From positions 1,565,001 to 1,629,000 of the forward strand of contig NZ_CP095743.1 in the NCBI RefSeq assembly GCF_022049065.2: a DNA stretch of 64,000 nt. Reading direction: 5' to 3'. The notes under the pieces were generated by a model, which was not told the origin of the DNA, made no database searches, and saw only the letters and a list, made by a program, of their open reading frames with translations. Numbering within the stretch: position 1 is the first letter of the stretch; the number at the start of each line of letters is the position of its first letter. Origin of the DNA: Niallia sp. Man26 (GTDB lineage: Bacteria > Bacillota > Bacilli > Bacillales > Cytobacillaceae). Both the position numbers and the translations under genes were made by a program. This document shows positions 55,365 to 63,937 of the stretch, piece after piece.

Positions 55365-55844
55365 ATGTTTAAAATGGATGATAAACAATTTCGCACAGCA
55401 ATGGGGAAATTTGCTACAGGGGTAACAGTTATTGCTACAGAAGTAGAGGGCGAAGTACACGGAATGACAGCTAATGCTTTTATGTCAGTATCTCTTGATC
55501 AAAAATTGATTGTTATTTCTGTACGGAAACAAGCAAGTATTCTAGCAAAATTGCAATCGAGTCAAACCTTTTCAGTGAATATTTTGGGCGAAGATCAGCA
55601 GGAAGTATCCATGATTTTTGCAGGACAACTAAAGGACAAACAAGTTGATTTTAACCGTCTTGATGGGAAACCAGTAATTCCAGGATCAATTGCGCAGATT
55701 GCCTGTGAAGTCAGTGGAGAGCATATCGAGGGAGATCATATATTATTCATTGGTAAAGTAACCGATATTTATGTAGAAGATAAGGCGCCGCTTATTTACT
55801 ATAACGGGAAGTACGGTTCTTTGAAAGAAGAGATGATAGATTAA
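55365..55844 (+). CDS. Flavin reductase (HpaC/HsaB-like)
   Basis: A 159-residue flavin reductase domain protein: FRTAMGKFATGVTVIATEVEGEVHGMTANAFMSVSLDQKLIVISV is the family signature, with FSVNILGEDQQEVSMIFAG and the final PLIYYNGKYGSL. It supplies reduced flavin from NAD(P)H to the preceding monooxygenase. Both belong to one operon under the divergent TetR gene. Confidence 0.9.
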   Translation: MFKMDDKQFRTAMGKFATGVTVIATEVEGEVHGMTANAFMSVSLDQKLIVISVRKQASILAKLQSSQTFSVNILGEDQQEVSMIFAGQLKDKQVDFNRLDGKPVIPGSIAQIACEVSGEHIEGDHILFIGKVTDIYVEDKAPLIYYNGKYGSLKEEMID

Positions 55845-55886
55845 CGGAAAATTGATATACGGATATCATTTAACTTTTTTATTCTA

Positions 55887-55939
55887 ATCACATAAGAAAT
55901 GCTCTCCCTCTATTAAAGGGAGAGCATTTCTTATGTGAT
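55887..55939. terminator. 23-bp perfect stem after flavin reductase
   Basis: Arms at 55887-55909 and 55917-55939 are perfect complements with a 7-base loop. It lies between converging genes and lacks a T-tract on either side, so termination may be Rho-independent by stem strength only, or it may protect RNA ends. Confidence 0.55.
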
Positions 55940-55972
55940 GAACATGGCAGCTTTTTTATTCAAAAAGAATAT

Positions 55973-56650
55973 TTAAAAATACCAGTTAATAAACGTTTTT
56001 TGGTCACATATAACAGCTTCACCATTCATCGTTTGAACAATTTGTTCGATATTTTTATCTTTCGTAAAGAACAAGGTTGTAAAGGATTCATACAAGCTCA
56101 TAAAAGCGAAATCCATATTTTCATCCGTCACAATTAACTCTTTATCACATAGATTGCATATATCTAAAGGGGTAGCATCATTTATATTTAATATCCCCCT
56201 GTTTTCTAAGATTGGGTCTAAATAATATAGTTTGCTAGCACCTCTTGAGCCAAGAACTTTCAGTAAGCTATGTAACAAGAATACAGATGTACTATCATCT
56301 GTTGGAAAATAAAGATCTGATTTTAGGTTTGAATTTAACTTGTTAGATAAGTCCACTTCTTTATATTCTTTTTTAAGAGCATAAATAGAGGTTAACAAAG
56401 CTAAGGCTAAAGCATTATAAGAATCTAGCCCGCTATAAGACATAATTTCCCGCCAAGAAACAGGCTTTCCAATAGTAAGGGCGTCATTATTACTTGGATA
56501 GATGTGTTCGCAAGGGGTTTTTCTCATAGATTCCTCCCACCCTAAAGGCATTTGGACAAAAGGGTGTAGTAATATGGCAGCAGATTTAAAGTTGCTTGGA
56601 AGTTGTTTTAGAACAGGTGATTGGTCATCAAACCAAATATAATCTAACAA
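55973..56650 (-). CDS. Uncharacterised protein (possibly DUF2711)
   Basis: About 225 residues, soluble. The segment ILLHPFVQMPLGWEESMRKTPCEHIYP and the later SWREIMSYSGLDSYNALALALLTSIYALKKEY suggest a small Bacillus family, perhaps DUF2711; I am not sure. TTG 56650 is chosen because AAAGGAGGAG lies 5 to 6 bases upstream; the GTG at 56671 precedes that site. No function can be proposed. It is monocistronic. Confidence 0.65.
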   Translation of the reverse strand: MLDYIWFDDQSPVLKQLPSNFKSAAILLHPFVQMPLGWEESMRKTPCEHIYPSNNDALTIGKPVSWREIMSYSGLDSYNALALALLTSIYALKKEYKEVDLSNKLNSNLKSDLYFPTDDSTSVFLLHSLLKVLGSRGASKLYYLDPILENRGILNINDATPLDICNLCDKELIVTDENMDFAFMSLYESFTTLFFTKDKNIEQIVQTMNGEAVICDQKTFINWYF

Positions 56651-56877
56651 GTATTCTCCTCCTTTAAGCACTAAATTTAGACAAACATTGTCTTTTTACA
56701 GAATATATTTACACAGCTGCAGATGATGATAATAAAAGGTAGAATCAATCCTTACTTCAAGGATTTTCATAGAGTATATATAACTATTAGTTTAAAGTTA
56801 ATGTATACTATTGGAAAGTAATTCATTCTAAAAAAACATTTTTAGAAATTACATAAACAGTAAAAGGGGATTTTGCA

Positions 56878-57573
56878 GTGAATCAAAAAGTATTGCTTGT
56901 TGAAGATGAAGAGGATATTTCTAATTTATTGGAAATTTATTTGAAGGATCAAGGATATGCAGTAGATACTTTTCATAATGGGCAGGATGCGTTAGAGCGT
57001 ATAAAAACAACAGAATATGATTTAGCGATCTTGGATGTTATGTTACCGGGCATAAATGGATTTGAATTATGCAAAAAAATTCGGGAGCAATATTTTTATC
57101 CAATTATTATGGTAACAGCTAAGATTGAGGATATTGATAAAATTACTGGATTAACAATTGGAGCAGATGATTATATAACAAAGCCTTTTAATCCACTTGA
57201 GGTAGTGGCAAGAGTGAAAACTCAATTGCGCAGATATAAACGTTACAACGAACAGGCAGGAAGTGTAAAGGATGTAGAGGAGTACGATATTAGAGGATTA
57301 AAAATTAATAAATCCACACATCGCTGTTCCTTATTTGAGGAACCAATCGAGTTAACGCCGATCGAGTTCTCTATTTTATGGCACTTATCTGAAAACCAAG
57401 GAAAAGTTATTTCAGCTGAGGAGCTATTTGAGAAGGTATGGGGAGAAAAATATATTGAGAATAACAATACAGTGATGGCTCATATTGCTAGATTGCGTGA
57501 AAAGCTGAAGGAACCTGTGAAAAAGCCGAGGTTTATTAAAACTGTTTGGGGAGTGGGGTATAAGATTGAATAA
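56878..57573 (+). CDS. OmpR-family response regulator (VanR-like)
   Basis: 231 residues. The receiver domain has phospho-acceptor Asp53 (LAILDVMLPGINGFE), the acidic pair near residue 10 and Lys102 (YITKPF). The C-terminal winged helix includes LTPIEFSILWHLSENQGKVISAEELFEKVW and MAHIARLREKLKEPVKKPRFIKTVWGVGYKIE. It resembles VanR. The start is GTG 56878. It overlaps the sensor kinase gene by 8 bases. A probable target is the ABC operon, which has tandem TCGTAAGA repeats. Confidence 0.92.
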   Translation: MNQKVLLVEDEEDISNLLEIYLKDQGYAVDTFHNGQDALERIKTTEYDLAILDVMLPGINGFELCKKIREQYFYPIIMVTAKIEDIDKITGLTIGADDYITKPFNPLEVVARVKTQLRRYKRYNEQAGSVKDVEEYDIRGLKINKSTHRCSLFEEPIELTPIEFSILWHLSENQGKVISAEELFEKVWGEKYIENNNTVMAHIARLREKLKEPVKKPRFIKTVWGVGYKIE

Positions 57574-58642
57574 GAAAGCTAAGCAAATCTCCAACTATTT
57601 AGCACTGCGCTTTTTCATCATGACCTTATCTTGTTTTGTTATTATTTTTCTTTTGTCTTTTATTCTAGTAAGTGTTAATGATTCACAAGCGTTATCGGGT
57701 GTTATAGGAGATGCTGTTAAATGGACAAGTAACCGTTTATTGTTGCTGGCACCAAGTGTATTTATTGCTTGCGTATTTATTATTTTAATCATTCAACGAA
57801 GACAGCTGATAACGTATTTAGCTGCATTATCAGCAAACCTAGAAACGATCACGATTGAAGAGAAACACGACTTACAGCTTCCGCCTATCTTAAAGGATGC
57901 AGAGGAGGGGATGGAAAGACTGCGGTATGAGCTGAAGGAAAAAGAGCGTGCAGCAAAGGAAGCGGAGCAGCGGAAAAATGATTTAATTGTGTATTTGGCA
58001 CATGATTTGAAAACACCGATTTCCTCGATTATCGGTTACTTAACATTACTGCGAGATGAGAAAAATCTCTCAGACGAGATGTATCAAAAATTTATCCATG
58101 TAACAATGTCTAATGCAGAGCGCTTAGATGATTTAATTAATGAGTTTTTTGAGATAACGCGCTTTAATTTATCGGCCATCTCCTTACATTACAGCAAAGT
58201 GAATCTGTCATTTATGCTGGAGCAGCTCTTGTTTGAGTTTCAGCCCATATTAAAAGCTAAAAATTTAACATATCGTATCGAAGACTCGCAACATATCGAA
58301 ATTGCTTGTGATGCAGAGAAAATTCAAAGAGTATTTGATAACTTAGTTAGCAATGCTGTGCATTATAGCTTTGAGGATAGTGAAATTGTTATTTCTATTA
58401 CGCAGGATGAGGACAGTGCGGTGATTCAATTCAGTAATGAAGGATATCCGATTGAACGTGACAAGCTGGATCGCCTGTTTGAACAATTTTATCGCTTAGA
58501 TGCAGCGAGATCGACTCGAAGCGGCGGTGCTGGAATTGGATTGGCTATTGCTAAGCAAATTATGGAACAGCATCATGGCACGATAACAGCGAGTTCAAAT
58601 GGGCAAAAGATTAACTTTACTGTGAAGCTGCCGTTATCGTAA
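57566..58642 (+). CDS. VanS-like sensor histidine kinase
   Basis: 358 residues. Two membrane helices (about 13-36 and 58-78) enclose a short loop of about 20 residues, so sensing is either in the membrane or through the transporter. The DHp domain has His146 in VYLAHDLKTPISSIIGYL, and the HATPase has NLVSNAVHYS and GAGIGLAIAKQIMEQHHG. The overall layout resembles VanS. It starts at TTG 57566. The gene is followed by a terminator and then the ABC transporter genes. Confidence 0.92.
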   Translation: MNKKAKQISNYLALRFFIMTLSCFVIIFLLSFILVSVNDSQALSGVIGDAVKWTSNRLLLLAPSVFIACVFIILIIQRRQLITYLAALSANLETITIEEKHDLQLPPILKDAEEGMERLRYELKEKERAAKEAEQRKNDLIVYLAHDLKTPISSIIGYLTLLRDEKNLSDEMYQKFIHVTMSNAERLDDLINEFFEITRFNLSAISLHYSKVNLSFMLEQLLFEFQPILKAKNLTYRIEDSQHIEIACDAEKIQRVFDNLVSNAVHYSFEDSEIVISITQDEDSAVIQFSNEGYPIERDKLDRLFEQFYRLDAARSTRSGGAGIGLAIAKQIMEQHHGTITASSNGQKINFTVKLPLS

Positions 58643-58658
58643 GAATTTCGTAAGATTT
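58637..58658 (+). promoter_or_regulatory. VanR-box-like direct repeats
   Basis: TCGTAAGAATT (58637-58647) and TCGTAAGATTT (58648-58658) are tandem 11-bp repeats overlapping the kinase stop codon. They resemble the TCGTANGAAANTT box described for VanR. A -10-like TATAGA follows at 58685-58690, with no good -35, as for activated promoters. Confidence 0.65.
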
Positions 58659-58702
58659 TACGCAGAAAAAAAGCAGATAATTGTTATAGAACGCAAATAA
58701 AG

Positions 58703-58759
58703 AAAGCTTTTGGTTTCAGTATGATTAAAGTACTGAAAGCAAAGGCTTTTTTTATTTTT
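58703..58759 (+). terminator. Terminator/attenuator between kinase and ABC genes
   Basis: AAAGCTTTTGGTTTCAGTA (58703-58721) pairs with the segment 58731-58748 over about 18 bp, with a few G-U or mismatched pairs, then TTTTTTATTTTT. It would end kinase transcripts, and it lies downstream of the predicted regulated promoter, so it may also attenuate the ABC operon. Confidence 0.7.
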
Positions 58760-58772
58760 CGGAGGGATAAGT

Positions 58773-59534
58773 ATGGAAATTTTAAAGGTGCAAAATGTAA
58801 AAAAGGTTTATCAGTCTCACAAAGGTGCAAAGGTTGAGGCATTGGTTGATATTAACTTCACTGTAAATAAAGGAGAATATATTGCCATTATGGGAGAGTC
58901 AGGCTCAGGCAAATCAACACTCTTAAATATTTTAGCTTCTTTAGATGACGTTACAAGAGGGGAAGTACTGCTGGAGGGTGTGAACTACAAACAAATTCAA
59001 AATGATGAATTGGCAGCATTTCGCCGGCAGCATTTAGGGTTTGTGTTTCAGGATTTTAACTTATTAGATCAATTCACCTTAAAGGATAATATTTTTTTAC
59101 CGCTAGTCCTTGCTGATCACTCTGTAAAAGAGATGAATGCAAAAATAAAGGATTTAGCAAGCATATTGGAAATTGATCATCTTTTAGAAAAATATCCGTA
59201 CGAAGTTTCAGGAGGCCAGCAGCAGCGAGCTGCAGTTGCACGGGCGTTAATCACAGCCCCGAGCTTAATTTTAGCTGATGAACCGACTGGCGCACTCGAT
59301 TCTCGTTCTGCACAGGAGCTGTTGAATTTGTTTGCAAGATTTCATCAAGCGGGCCAAACCATCATTATGGTGACACATAGTGTGTATGCAGCAAGTAAAG
59401 CAAGCCGTGTGCTGTTTATTAAAGACGGAAAAATCAACAGTGAGATCCATAAAAGAGATAAGAATGAAGATATAACCCAACAAATTTTTGACATGCAATC
59501 AGCAGCAATTGCACAAAGGAGCCGCAGCCTATGA
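58773..59534 (+). CDS. BceA-type ABC transporter ATPase
   Basis: A 253-residue ATPase with Walker [10 protein letters not shown] near residue 41, signature [15 protein letters not shown], and Walker [14 protein letters not shown]. It is typical of the MacB/BceA subgroup that powers mechanotransmission-type transporters. It resists peptide antibiotics and senses them together with its permease. Its 3' end overlaps the permease by 4 bases. The ribosome binding site is CGGAGGGA. Confidence 0.94.
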   Translation: MEILKVQNVKKVYQSHKGAKVEALVDINFTVNKGEYIAIMGESGSGKSTLLNILASLDDVTRGEVLLEGVNYKQIQNDELAAFRRQHLGFVFQDFNLLDQFTLKDNIFLPLVLADHSVKEMNAKIKDLASILEIDHLLEKYPYEVSGGQQQRAAVARALITAPSLILADEPTGALDSRSAQELLNLFARFHQAGQTIIMVTHSVYAASKASRVLFIKDGKINSEIHKRDKNEDITQQIFDMQSAAIAQRSRSL

Positions 59535-61450
59535 ATAAAAAATGGTATGTGAAATTAGCGGTAACGAACATCAAAACCAATGGCTTAATGTTTCGGCCCT
59601 ATCTATTTACTTGCATGGTCATTATAGCCCTGTTTTATACCATTAACAGCCTGGTCAATGCTCATGCGCTGAAATCCATTTCAGGCGGGAACTTTACCAT
59701 CGACGTGATGAAGTTTGGCAGTTTATTGTTTACCGTACTATCTCTGTTCTTTTTGATGTATGCCAACAGCTTTATATTTAAGAAACGAAAGAAGGAAATG
59801 GGTTTATATAATTTATTAGGTTTGGAGAAAAAGCATATTCGAAAAATATTAATACTAGAAACTGCGCTTATTGCACTATTCACAATGATAGGTGGTATTG
59901 CAGTTGGTCTAGTATTAAATCAAGCTGTCGGCATAGCTATGTCCGCCATGATGAAGGTCCCGTTAACAGTCAGTATGATTTCTATACCTGCCTTATTAAA
60001 AACGATTGGCATATTTATAATGGTCTTTTCCATTATCCTGGTCTTTAACTTAAAGCAGATTCACTCTGTTTCAGTGATTGAATTAATGAAAGGGGCCCAA
60101 ATAGGGGAGCGGGAACCGAAGGCGAAGCTTGTGCTGGCAGTGCTTGGTGGTGTCCTCTTATTCTCAGGATATCTTCTATCATTTACTGTTAAAGACCCAA
60201 AATTAGATATAAGTGCGATGATTACAGCAATAGTCCTTGTTGTGGCAGCAACGTACTTGCTTTTTATTGCGGCAAGTATTGTTCTCCTTAAAATGCTGCG
60301 CAAAAAGAATAGCATTTATTATAACAAAAACAATTTTACCCTCATTTCAACCATGATTTTTCGGATGAAACAAAATGCGGTCGGATTAGCAAATATTGCT
60401 GTGTTAAGCACGGCGACCTTAATTGTTATGACAACTACCATTTCCTTATATTTAGGTGTTAATACGATGCTGAACAATAGCTTTCAGTTCGATGTATCCA
60501 TTACAAATCCGGCAGAAAACATCCCTGAGCAGCAGCAGCTGCAAACATTTATCGATAACAATAAAAATCGTTATGATGTTGACACTACATCTGCTGCATC
60601 ATACCGCGGAGGACAGTTTGCTGCTGATTTAACAGGAGATGGAAAGGAAGACTTCTTTCTTATTTTGCCGTTAGAAGATTTTAATACACTAACAAACGAG
60701 GATATTTCGCTAGCTGCAGATGAAGTAATGCTTTTAAAAGATAAAGAGACTGCAGGATTACAAAGCATCAACCTAAACGAAGAATCATTTAAAGTGAAAA
60801 GTATGGTTGAAGATTTGCCAATTGATACAGCCCTTGCTGACAGTGTTGATCGCAATTGGATTTACGTCATTGCTCCGTTAACTGGTGAATTTGCGCAAAC
60901 ACTAGATTTGGAAAACTCACTTACTATGTATCAAGACTTTAACTTACAGGGGGATGCAGACGCAGTGAATGATTTTTCCCATGCGATTGCAGAGGAGGCC
61001 GACAAAATTGGCTATTTGGATGTAGAAGCAAAGTCAATTTACAAAGAATCACTGTTAGTTCGTTTTGGCGGATTGCTGTTTTTAGGAATTTTTATTAGTG
61101 CGATTTTAGTTGCCGAGACAGCGTTAATGATTTTCTATAAGCAAATTTCAGAAGGCTATGACGATCGAAATCGCTTTGCCATTATGAAAAAAGTAGGCAT
61201 GAGTGAAGCAGAAATTATGAAAACCATTAGAAAGCAAACACTGATTATGTTTTTTGCCCCACTCACCGTAGCACTACTTCATTTAGGAGCCGGTTTGCCG
61301 CTTGTAACAAAAATCATTGGTATCGCTGCAATGGATAATTGGCTTGTTGTGTTAGGCAGCGGATTATTTGCAGCAATCATTTTTACAGTCATTTATGGTG
61401 CAACCTATCTATTCACCGAAAAAAGCTATAAAAAAATCATTAAGCACTAA
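59531..61450 (+). CDS. BceB-type ABC permease (FtsX-like)
   Basis: 639 residues with the ten-helix BceB layout: helix 1, an early FtsX-like domain (SFIFKKRKKEMGLYNLLGLEKKHIRKILILE), a large extracellular domain of roughly 200 residues (about 310-500) after helix 7-8, and a second FtsX domain (NRFAIMKKVGMSEAEIMKTIRKQTLIMFF) at the C-terminus. BceAB modules free lipid II cycle intermediates from antimicrobial peptides. Here the partner kinase is VanS-like rather than the short BceS type. Confidence 0.93.
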   Translation: MNKKWYVKLAVTNIKTNGLMFRPYLFTCMVIIALFYTINSLVNAHALKSISGGNFTIDVMKFGSLLFTVLSLFFLMYANSFIFKKRKKEMGLYNLLGLEKKHIRKILILETALIALFTMIGGIAVGLVLNQAVGIAMSAMMKVPLTVSMISIPALLKTIGIFIMVFSIILVFNLKQIHSVSVIELMKGAQIGEREPKAKLVLAVLGGVLLFSGYLLSFTVKDPKLDISAMITAIVLVVAATYLLFIAASIVLLKMLRKKNSIYYNKNNFTLISTMIFRMKQNAVGLANIAVLSTATLIVMTTTISLYLGVNTMLNNSFQFDVSITNPAENIPEQQQLQTFIDNNKNRYDVDTTSAASYRGGQFAADLTGDGKEDFFLILPLEDFNTLTNEDISLAADEVMLLKDKETAGLQSINLNEESFKVKSMVEDLPIDTALADSVDRNWIYVIAPLTGEFAQTLDLENSLTMYQDFNLQGDADAVNDFSHAIAEEADKIGYLDVEAKSIYKESLLVRFGGLLFLGIFISAILVAETALMIFYKQISEGYDDRNRFAIMKKVGMSEAEIMKTIRKQTLIMFFAPLTVALLHLGAGLPLVTKIIGIAAMDNWLVVLGSGLFAAIIFTVIYGATYLFTEKSYKKIIKH

Positions 61451-61462
61451 AGGAGAATGAAA

Positions 61463-62395
61463 GTGAAAAAAATAAAAACAGCTTGGATTATTATTGGTGT
61501 AATTATTCTATTCCTACTTGGCACTATCTGGAGCAATTCACATGTAACTGTAGACAAAGTGACAATTGCTCATAATCGTTTACCAGCAGCATTTGATAAC
61601 TTTAAAATTTTGCAGATTTCTGATTTAAAAGGAAAGGAATTTGGAAACAATCAAAAAAAACTAGTGAATGTAATAAAAAAACAGCAATATGATGCAGTTG
61701 TTTTCACAGGAGACTATATTTCCGAAGAAGAAGAGAATTTGCAGCCGCTTGAAAGCTTATTAAAGGGAATGCCGAAAAATAACGACATGTATTATATTTT
61801 AGGTGATAAGGATGGAGATAACAGTACGGCTGCATTGAAAAAGGGTGACCGTTTTTATGATTTGTTTACAAAATATAATGTCAAGCCACTCTATCCAGGG
61901 ATGGAGATTAAGAAGGGAGGAGACTCGATTTGGTTAAAAACAAATCCGTATGTTGGCATGAATGAAGTAGGAGCAGGTGATATTTCAAGTCAATTGTTAG
62001 AAGAAAAAGAAGCGTTTGAAGCTCGACTTAAGGAGCAGCAAGACCCCTTTACGGTTGAAATATCCCACCGTGCCACAGAAATTGATTATGAAGATCCGTA
62101 TCTGCATGAATATCGGACAACAACATTAAATGATGCAGACAAAGAATGGAGACAATGGGATGTCAGTCTTAACGGTCATACGCTTGGAGGACAATTCAAA
62201 TTGCCGATTATCGGTCCGCTGTATGCTCCGAATTTTGGCTTATTTCCTGGTAAAGTGAACGTAACAGGTGTGCATACGGTTGATAATCATACCCAATATA
62301 TAAATAACGGATTAGGTGTAAGTGGACCTTGGTTTGCACAATTTCGTCTGTTTAATACACCGAGCATTGGGTTAATCACTTTAAAAGCAAAGTAA
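61463..62395 (+). CDS. Degenerate YkuE-type metallophosphoesterase
   Basis: About 310 residues. An N-terminal membrane anchor (WIIIGVIILFLLGTIW) is followed by a calcineurin-like domain outside the membrane. Motifs are altered: ISDLKG for ISDLHG, GDKD for GNHD, SHRA in place of the usual HxP-type block, and NGHTLGGQ for GHTHGGQ, while VFTGDYI is retained. Several metal ligands are therefore missing. It likely binds a ligand such as a lipid phosphate without hydrolysis. GTG 61463 gives better spacing from AGGAG than ATG 61457. It is the last gene of the ABC operon. Confidence 0.82.
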   Translation: MKKIKTAWIIIGVIILFLLGTIWSNSHVTVDKVTIAHNRLPAAFDNFKILQISDLKGKEFGNNQKKLVNVIKKQQYDAVVFTGDYISEEEENLQPLESLLKGMPKNNDMYYILGDKDGDNSTAALKKGDRFYDLFTKYNVKPLYPGMEIKKGGDSIWLKTNPYVGMNEVGAGDISSQLLEEKEAFEARLKEQQDPFTVEISHRATEIDYEDPYLHEYRTTTLNDADKEWRQWDVSLNGHTLGGQFKLPIIGPLYAPNFGLFPGKVNVTGVHTVDNHTQYINNGLGVSGPWFAQFRLFNTPSIGLITLKAK

Positions 62396-62440
62396 CCTAT
62401 AAAAGCTGGTAATTTGGAGTGCAAAGTCCATCTTTTCATT

Positions 62441-62476
62441 AAAAAAAATAAGAGGGAAACTCCTCTTATTTTTTTA
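62441..62476. terminator. Bidirectional terminator
   Basis: AAAAAATAAGAGG pairs with CCTCTTATTTTTT around a short loop, with A- and T-runs on both sides. It lies between the ABC operon and the convergent small membrane genes. Confidence 0.85.
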
Positions 62477-62728
62477 TTTTTTCCAGGGCTTAAATATGAG
62501 TGCCAGGATGATAATAAGCAAAATCAAAAAATACAGCAAGTTTGGCAGGAATTTTAACAGCCAAATACTAACCATTAATGTCGAAAATGTTAACAGCTCT
62601 AAGTACCGTTTTCTGCCTAATTTTTTCTTATTAGCCATTACAATGAAATAGGCAATTGGCGGTAATATAAAGCACAGCACAAACAATACTTTTTCTTTCA
62701 GATACCAAGGCAGTTTATTATCAGTCAT
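62474..62728 (-). CDS. Small membrane protein
   Basis: An 84-residue protein that begins MTDNKLPWYLKEKVLFVLCFILPPIAYFIV with two or three further hydrophobic segments (LLTFSTLMVSIWLLKFL, LLYFLILLIIILALIF). No family is recognised. ATG 62728 lies 10 bases after the stop of the 33-residue ORF and has no strong ribosome binding site, which suggests translational coupling. Confidence 0.65.
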   Translation of the reverse strand: MTDNKLPWYLKEKVLFVLCFILPPIAYFIVMANKKKLGRKRYLELLTFSTLMVSIWLLKFLPNLLYFLILLIIILALIFKPWKK

Positions 62729-62738
62729 CTTTGTATGA

Positions 62739-62840
62739 TTAGTTTCTTTTCCATTTTTCCTCATAATGTGCCCAAGCACTCATCGCAATAGCTGCGATGA
62801 TCTCCCCCACAAACCGAAACAAACTGAGTGCTAATTCCAT
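62739..62840 (-). CDS. 33-residue peptide upstream of small membrane protein
   Basis: ATG 62840 follows a strong AAAGGAG ribosome binding site. The peptide reads MELALSLFRFVGEIIAAIAM and then SAWAHYEEKWKRN, an amphipathic or membrane helix with a charged end. It is the first gene of a two-gene unit. No family is recognised, but spacing, codon quality and initiation signals favour a real gene. Confidence 0.6.
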   Translation of the reverse strand: MELALSLFRFVGEIIAAIAMSAWAHYEEKWKRN

Positions 62841-62970
62841 TAATATCCACTCCTTTGATTTTAATATTACAAAAAATAGGAACTTATCACAAGTTATATT
62901 ATTGTCCTATTTATATGCATGAAGAAAAGGATTACACTAGAAAAAACAGGCATAATGGGGAGGAATAAAG

Positions 62971-63513
62971 ATGCATTTAATAGAAATAAGACGGCCGCTC
63001 GAGACAGACCGAAAAGAACTGCAGCATTTTTTTGATATCATGCTCAAAAGCACGTTTGATAAGAATGGTATTGCCAATCTTGTCGAGGACAGACAAATGG
63101 AGCTTCAGGAAAAGCAGGACCAGCTTAACGAAGATTTTGCGAGCGGCGGAAAGAAGCGATATTTTTTATTGGCAACTGATAAAGCTACTGGAGACTTGCT
63201 CGGCTGCATTGCATATGGCCCTGTAAGTGCATTAATAGTAAGAGAAACAAAGGGAGAATTCACTGATATGTTGGAGGTGGGCACAGCGTTTGTTCATCCA
63301 GACCATCAGAACAAAGGGATTGGCACACTGCTTTTGCAGGCAATCCTCGAAGTCTTAAAAAGCAAGGGAATAAAAGAATATTGCTTGGACAGCGGCTATC
63401 AGCTCGCTCAAAAAGTATGGACGAAAAAACTTGGCAGTCCATACTTATTGTTAGAAGATTATTGGGGAGAGGGAGCGCATCATATGATTTGGCGCAGGCA
63501 AATGGATAAGTGA
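62971..63513 (+). CDS. GNAT family acetyltransferase
   Basis: A 180-residue N-acetyltransferase: RPLETDRKELQHFFDIMLKSTF, GCIAYGPV, and the acetyl-CoA motif VGTAFVHPDHQNKGIGTLLLQAILEVLKSKGIKEYCLDSGY, closing with KKLGSPYLLLEDYWGEGAHHMIWRR. The substrate is unknown. It lies 49 bases upstream of the RpiR-like gene. Confidence 0.88.
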   Translation: MHLIEIRRPLETDRKELQHFFDIMLKSTFDKNGIANLVEDRQMELQEKQDQLNEDFASGGKKRYFLLATDKATGDLLGCIAYGPVSALIVRETKGEFTDMLEVGTAFVHPDHQNKGIGTLLLQAILEVLKSKGIKEYCLDSGYQLAQKVWTKKLGSPYLLLEDYWGEGAHHMIWRRQMDK

Positions 63514-63562
63514 ATGGTCTTTTCTTTCTATTTACTAAAATTATCATTAGGTGTGAGTTTAG

Positions 63563-63937
63563 ATGAACTTTGAAGAGCGAGTACATATGTTTGAGTATAA
63601 GCTTAATGATACGGATGACCAAATAATAGAGTATATTCTTCAGCATAAAAAAGATTTTATCCATCATTCAATTCAAACCTCTGCAGCTGCTTTGTACACT
63701 GTTCCTAATACGATTACACGGTTATCTAAAAAGCTTGGCTATGACAGCTTTTCTCATATGAAAAACAGCATGAAGGATGAGCTGCAAGCGGCACAGTCAG
63801 AGGAGCATCTTTCATTCGCTTTTATAAAAAAGACATATGATCTTCTTGATGCAGAGTTGCTTGGAAAACTGGCGCGGAATAGTTTCTCTCTCTCTATCCG
63901 TTCTAACCAAGCTAAAACTGTATTAATAGAAAAATAA
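63563..63937 (+). pseudogene. RpiR/MurR-type regulator, apparently frameshifted
   Basis: 124 residues in the open frame. Residues 1-80 form the RpiR helix-turn-helix (DDQIIEYILQHKKDFIHHSIQTSAAALYTVPNTITRLSKKLGYDSFSHMKNSM). Family members are about 250-290 residues with a SIS sugar-phosphate domain, which is absent. After an A-run at 63933 a shift of one base opens NLKSLADFPGNGAIVGN to the window end, so a single indel is likely. The gene may also be a natural short form; it runs to the window border. Confidence 0.5.

Noticed and set aside
55887..55939. Transposon end or attachment site
   Set aside because: The 23-bp inverted repeat is a hairpin between converging genes with no transposase or duplicated flanks, so a terminator-like role is more likely.
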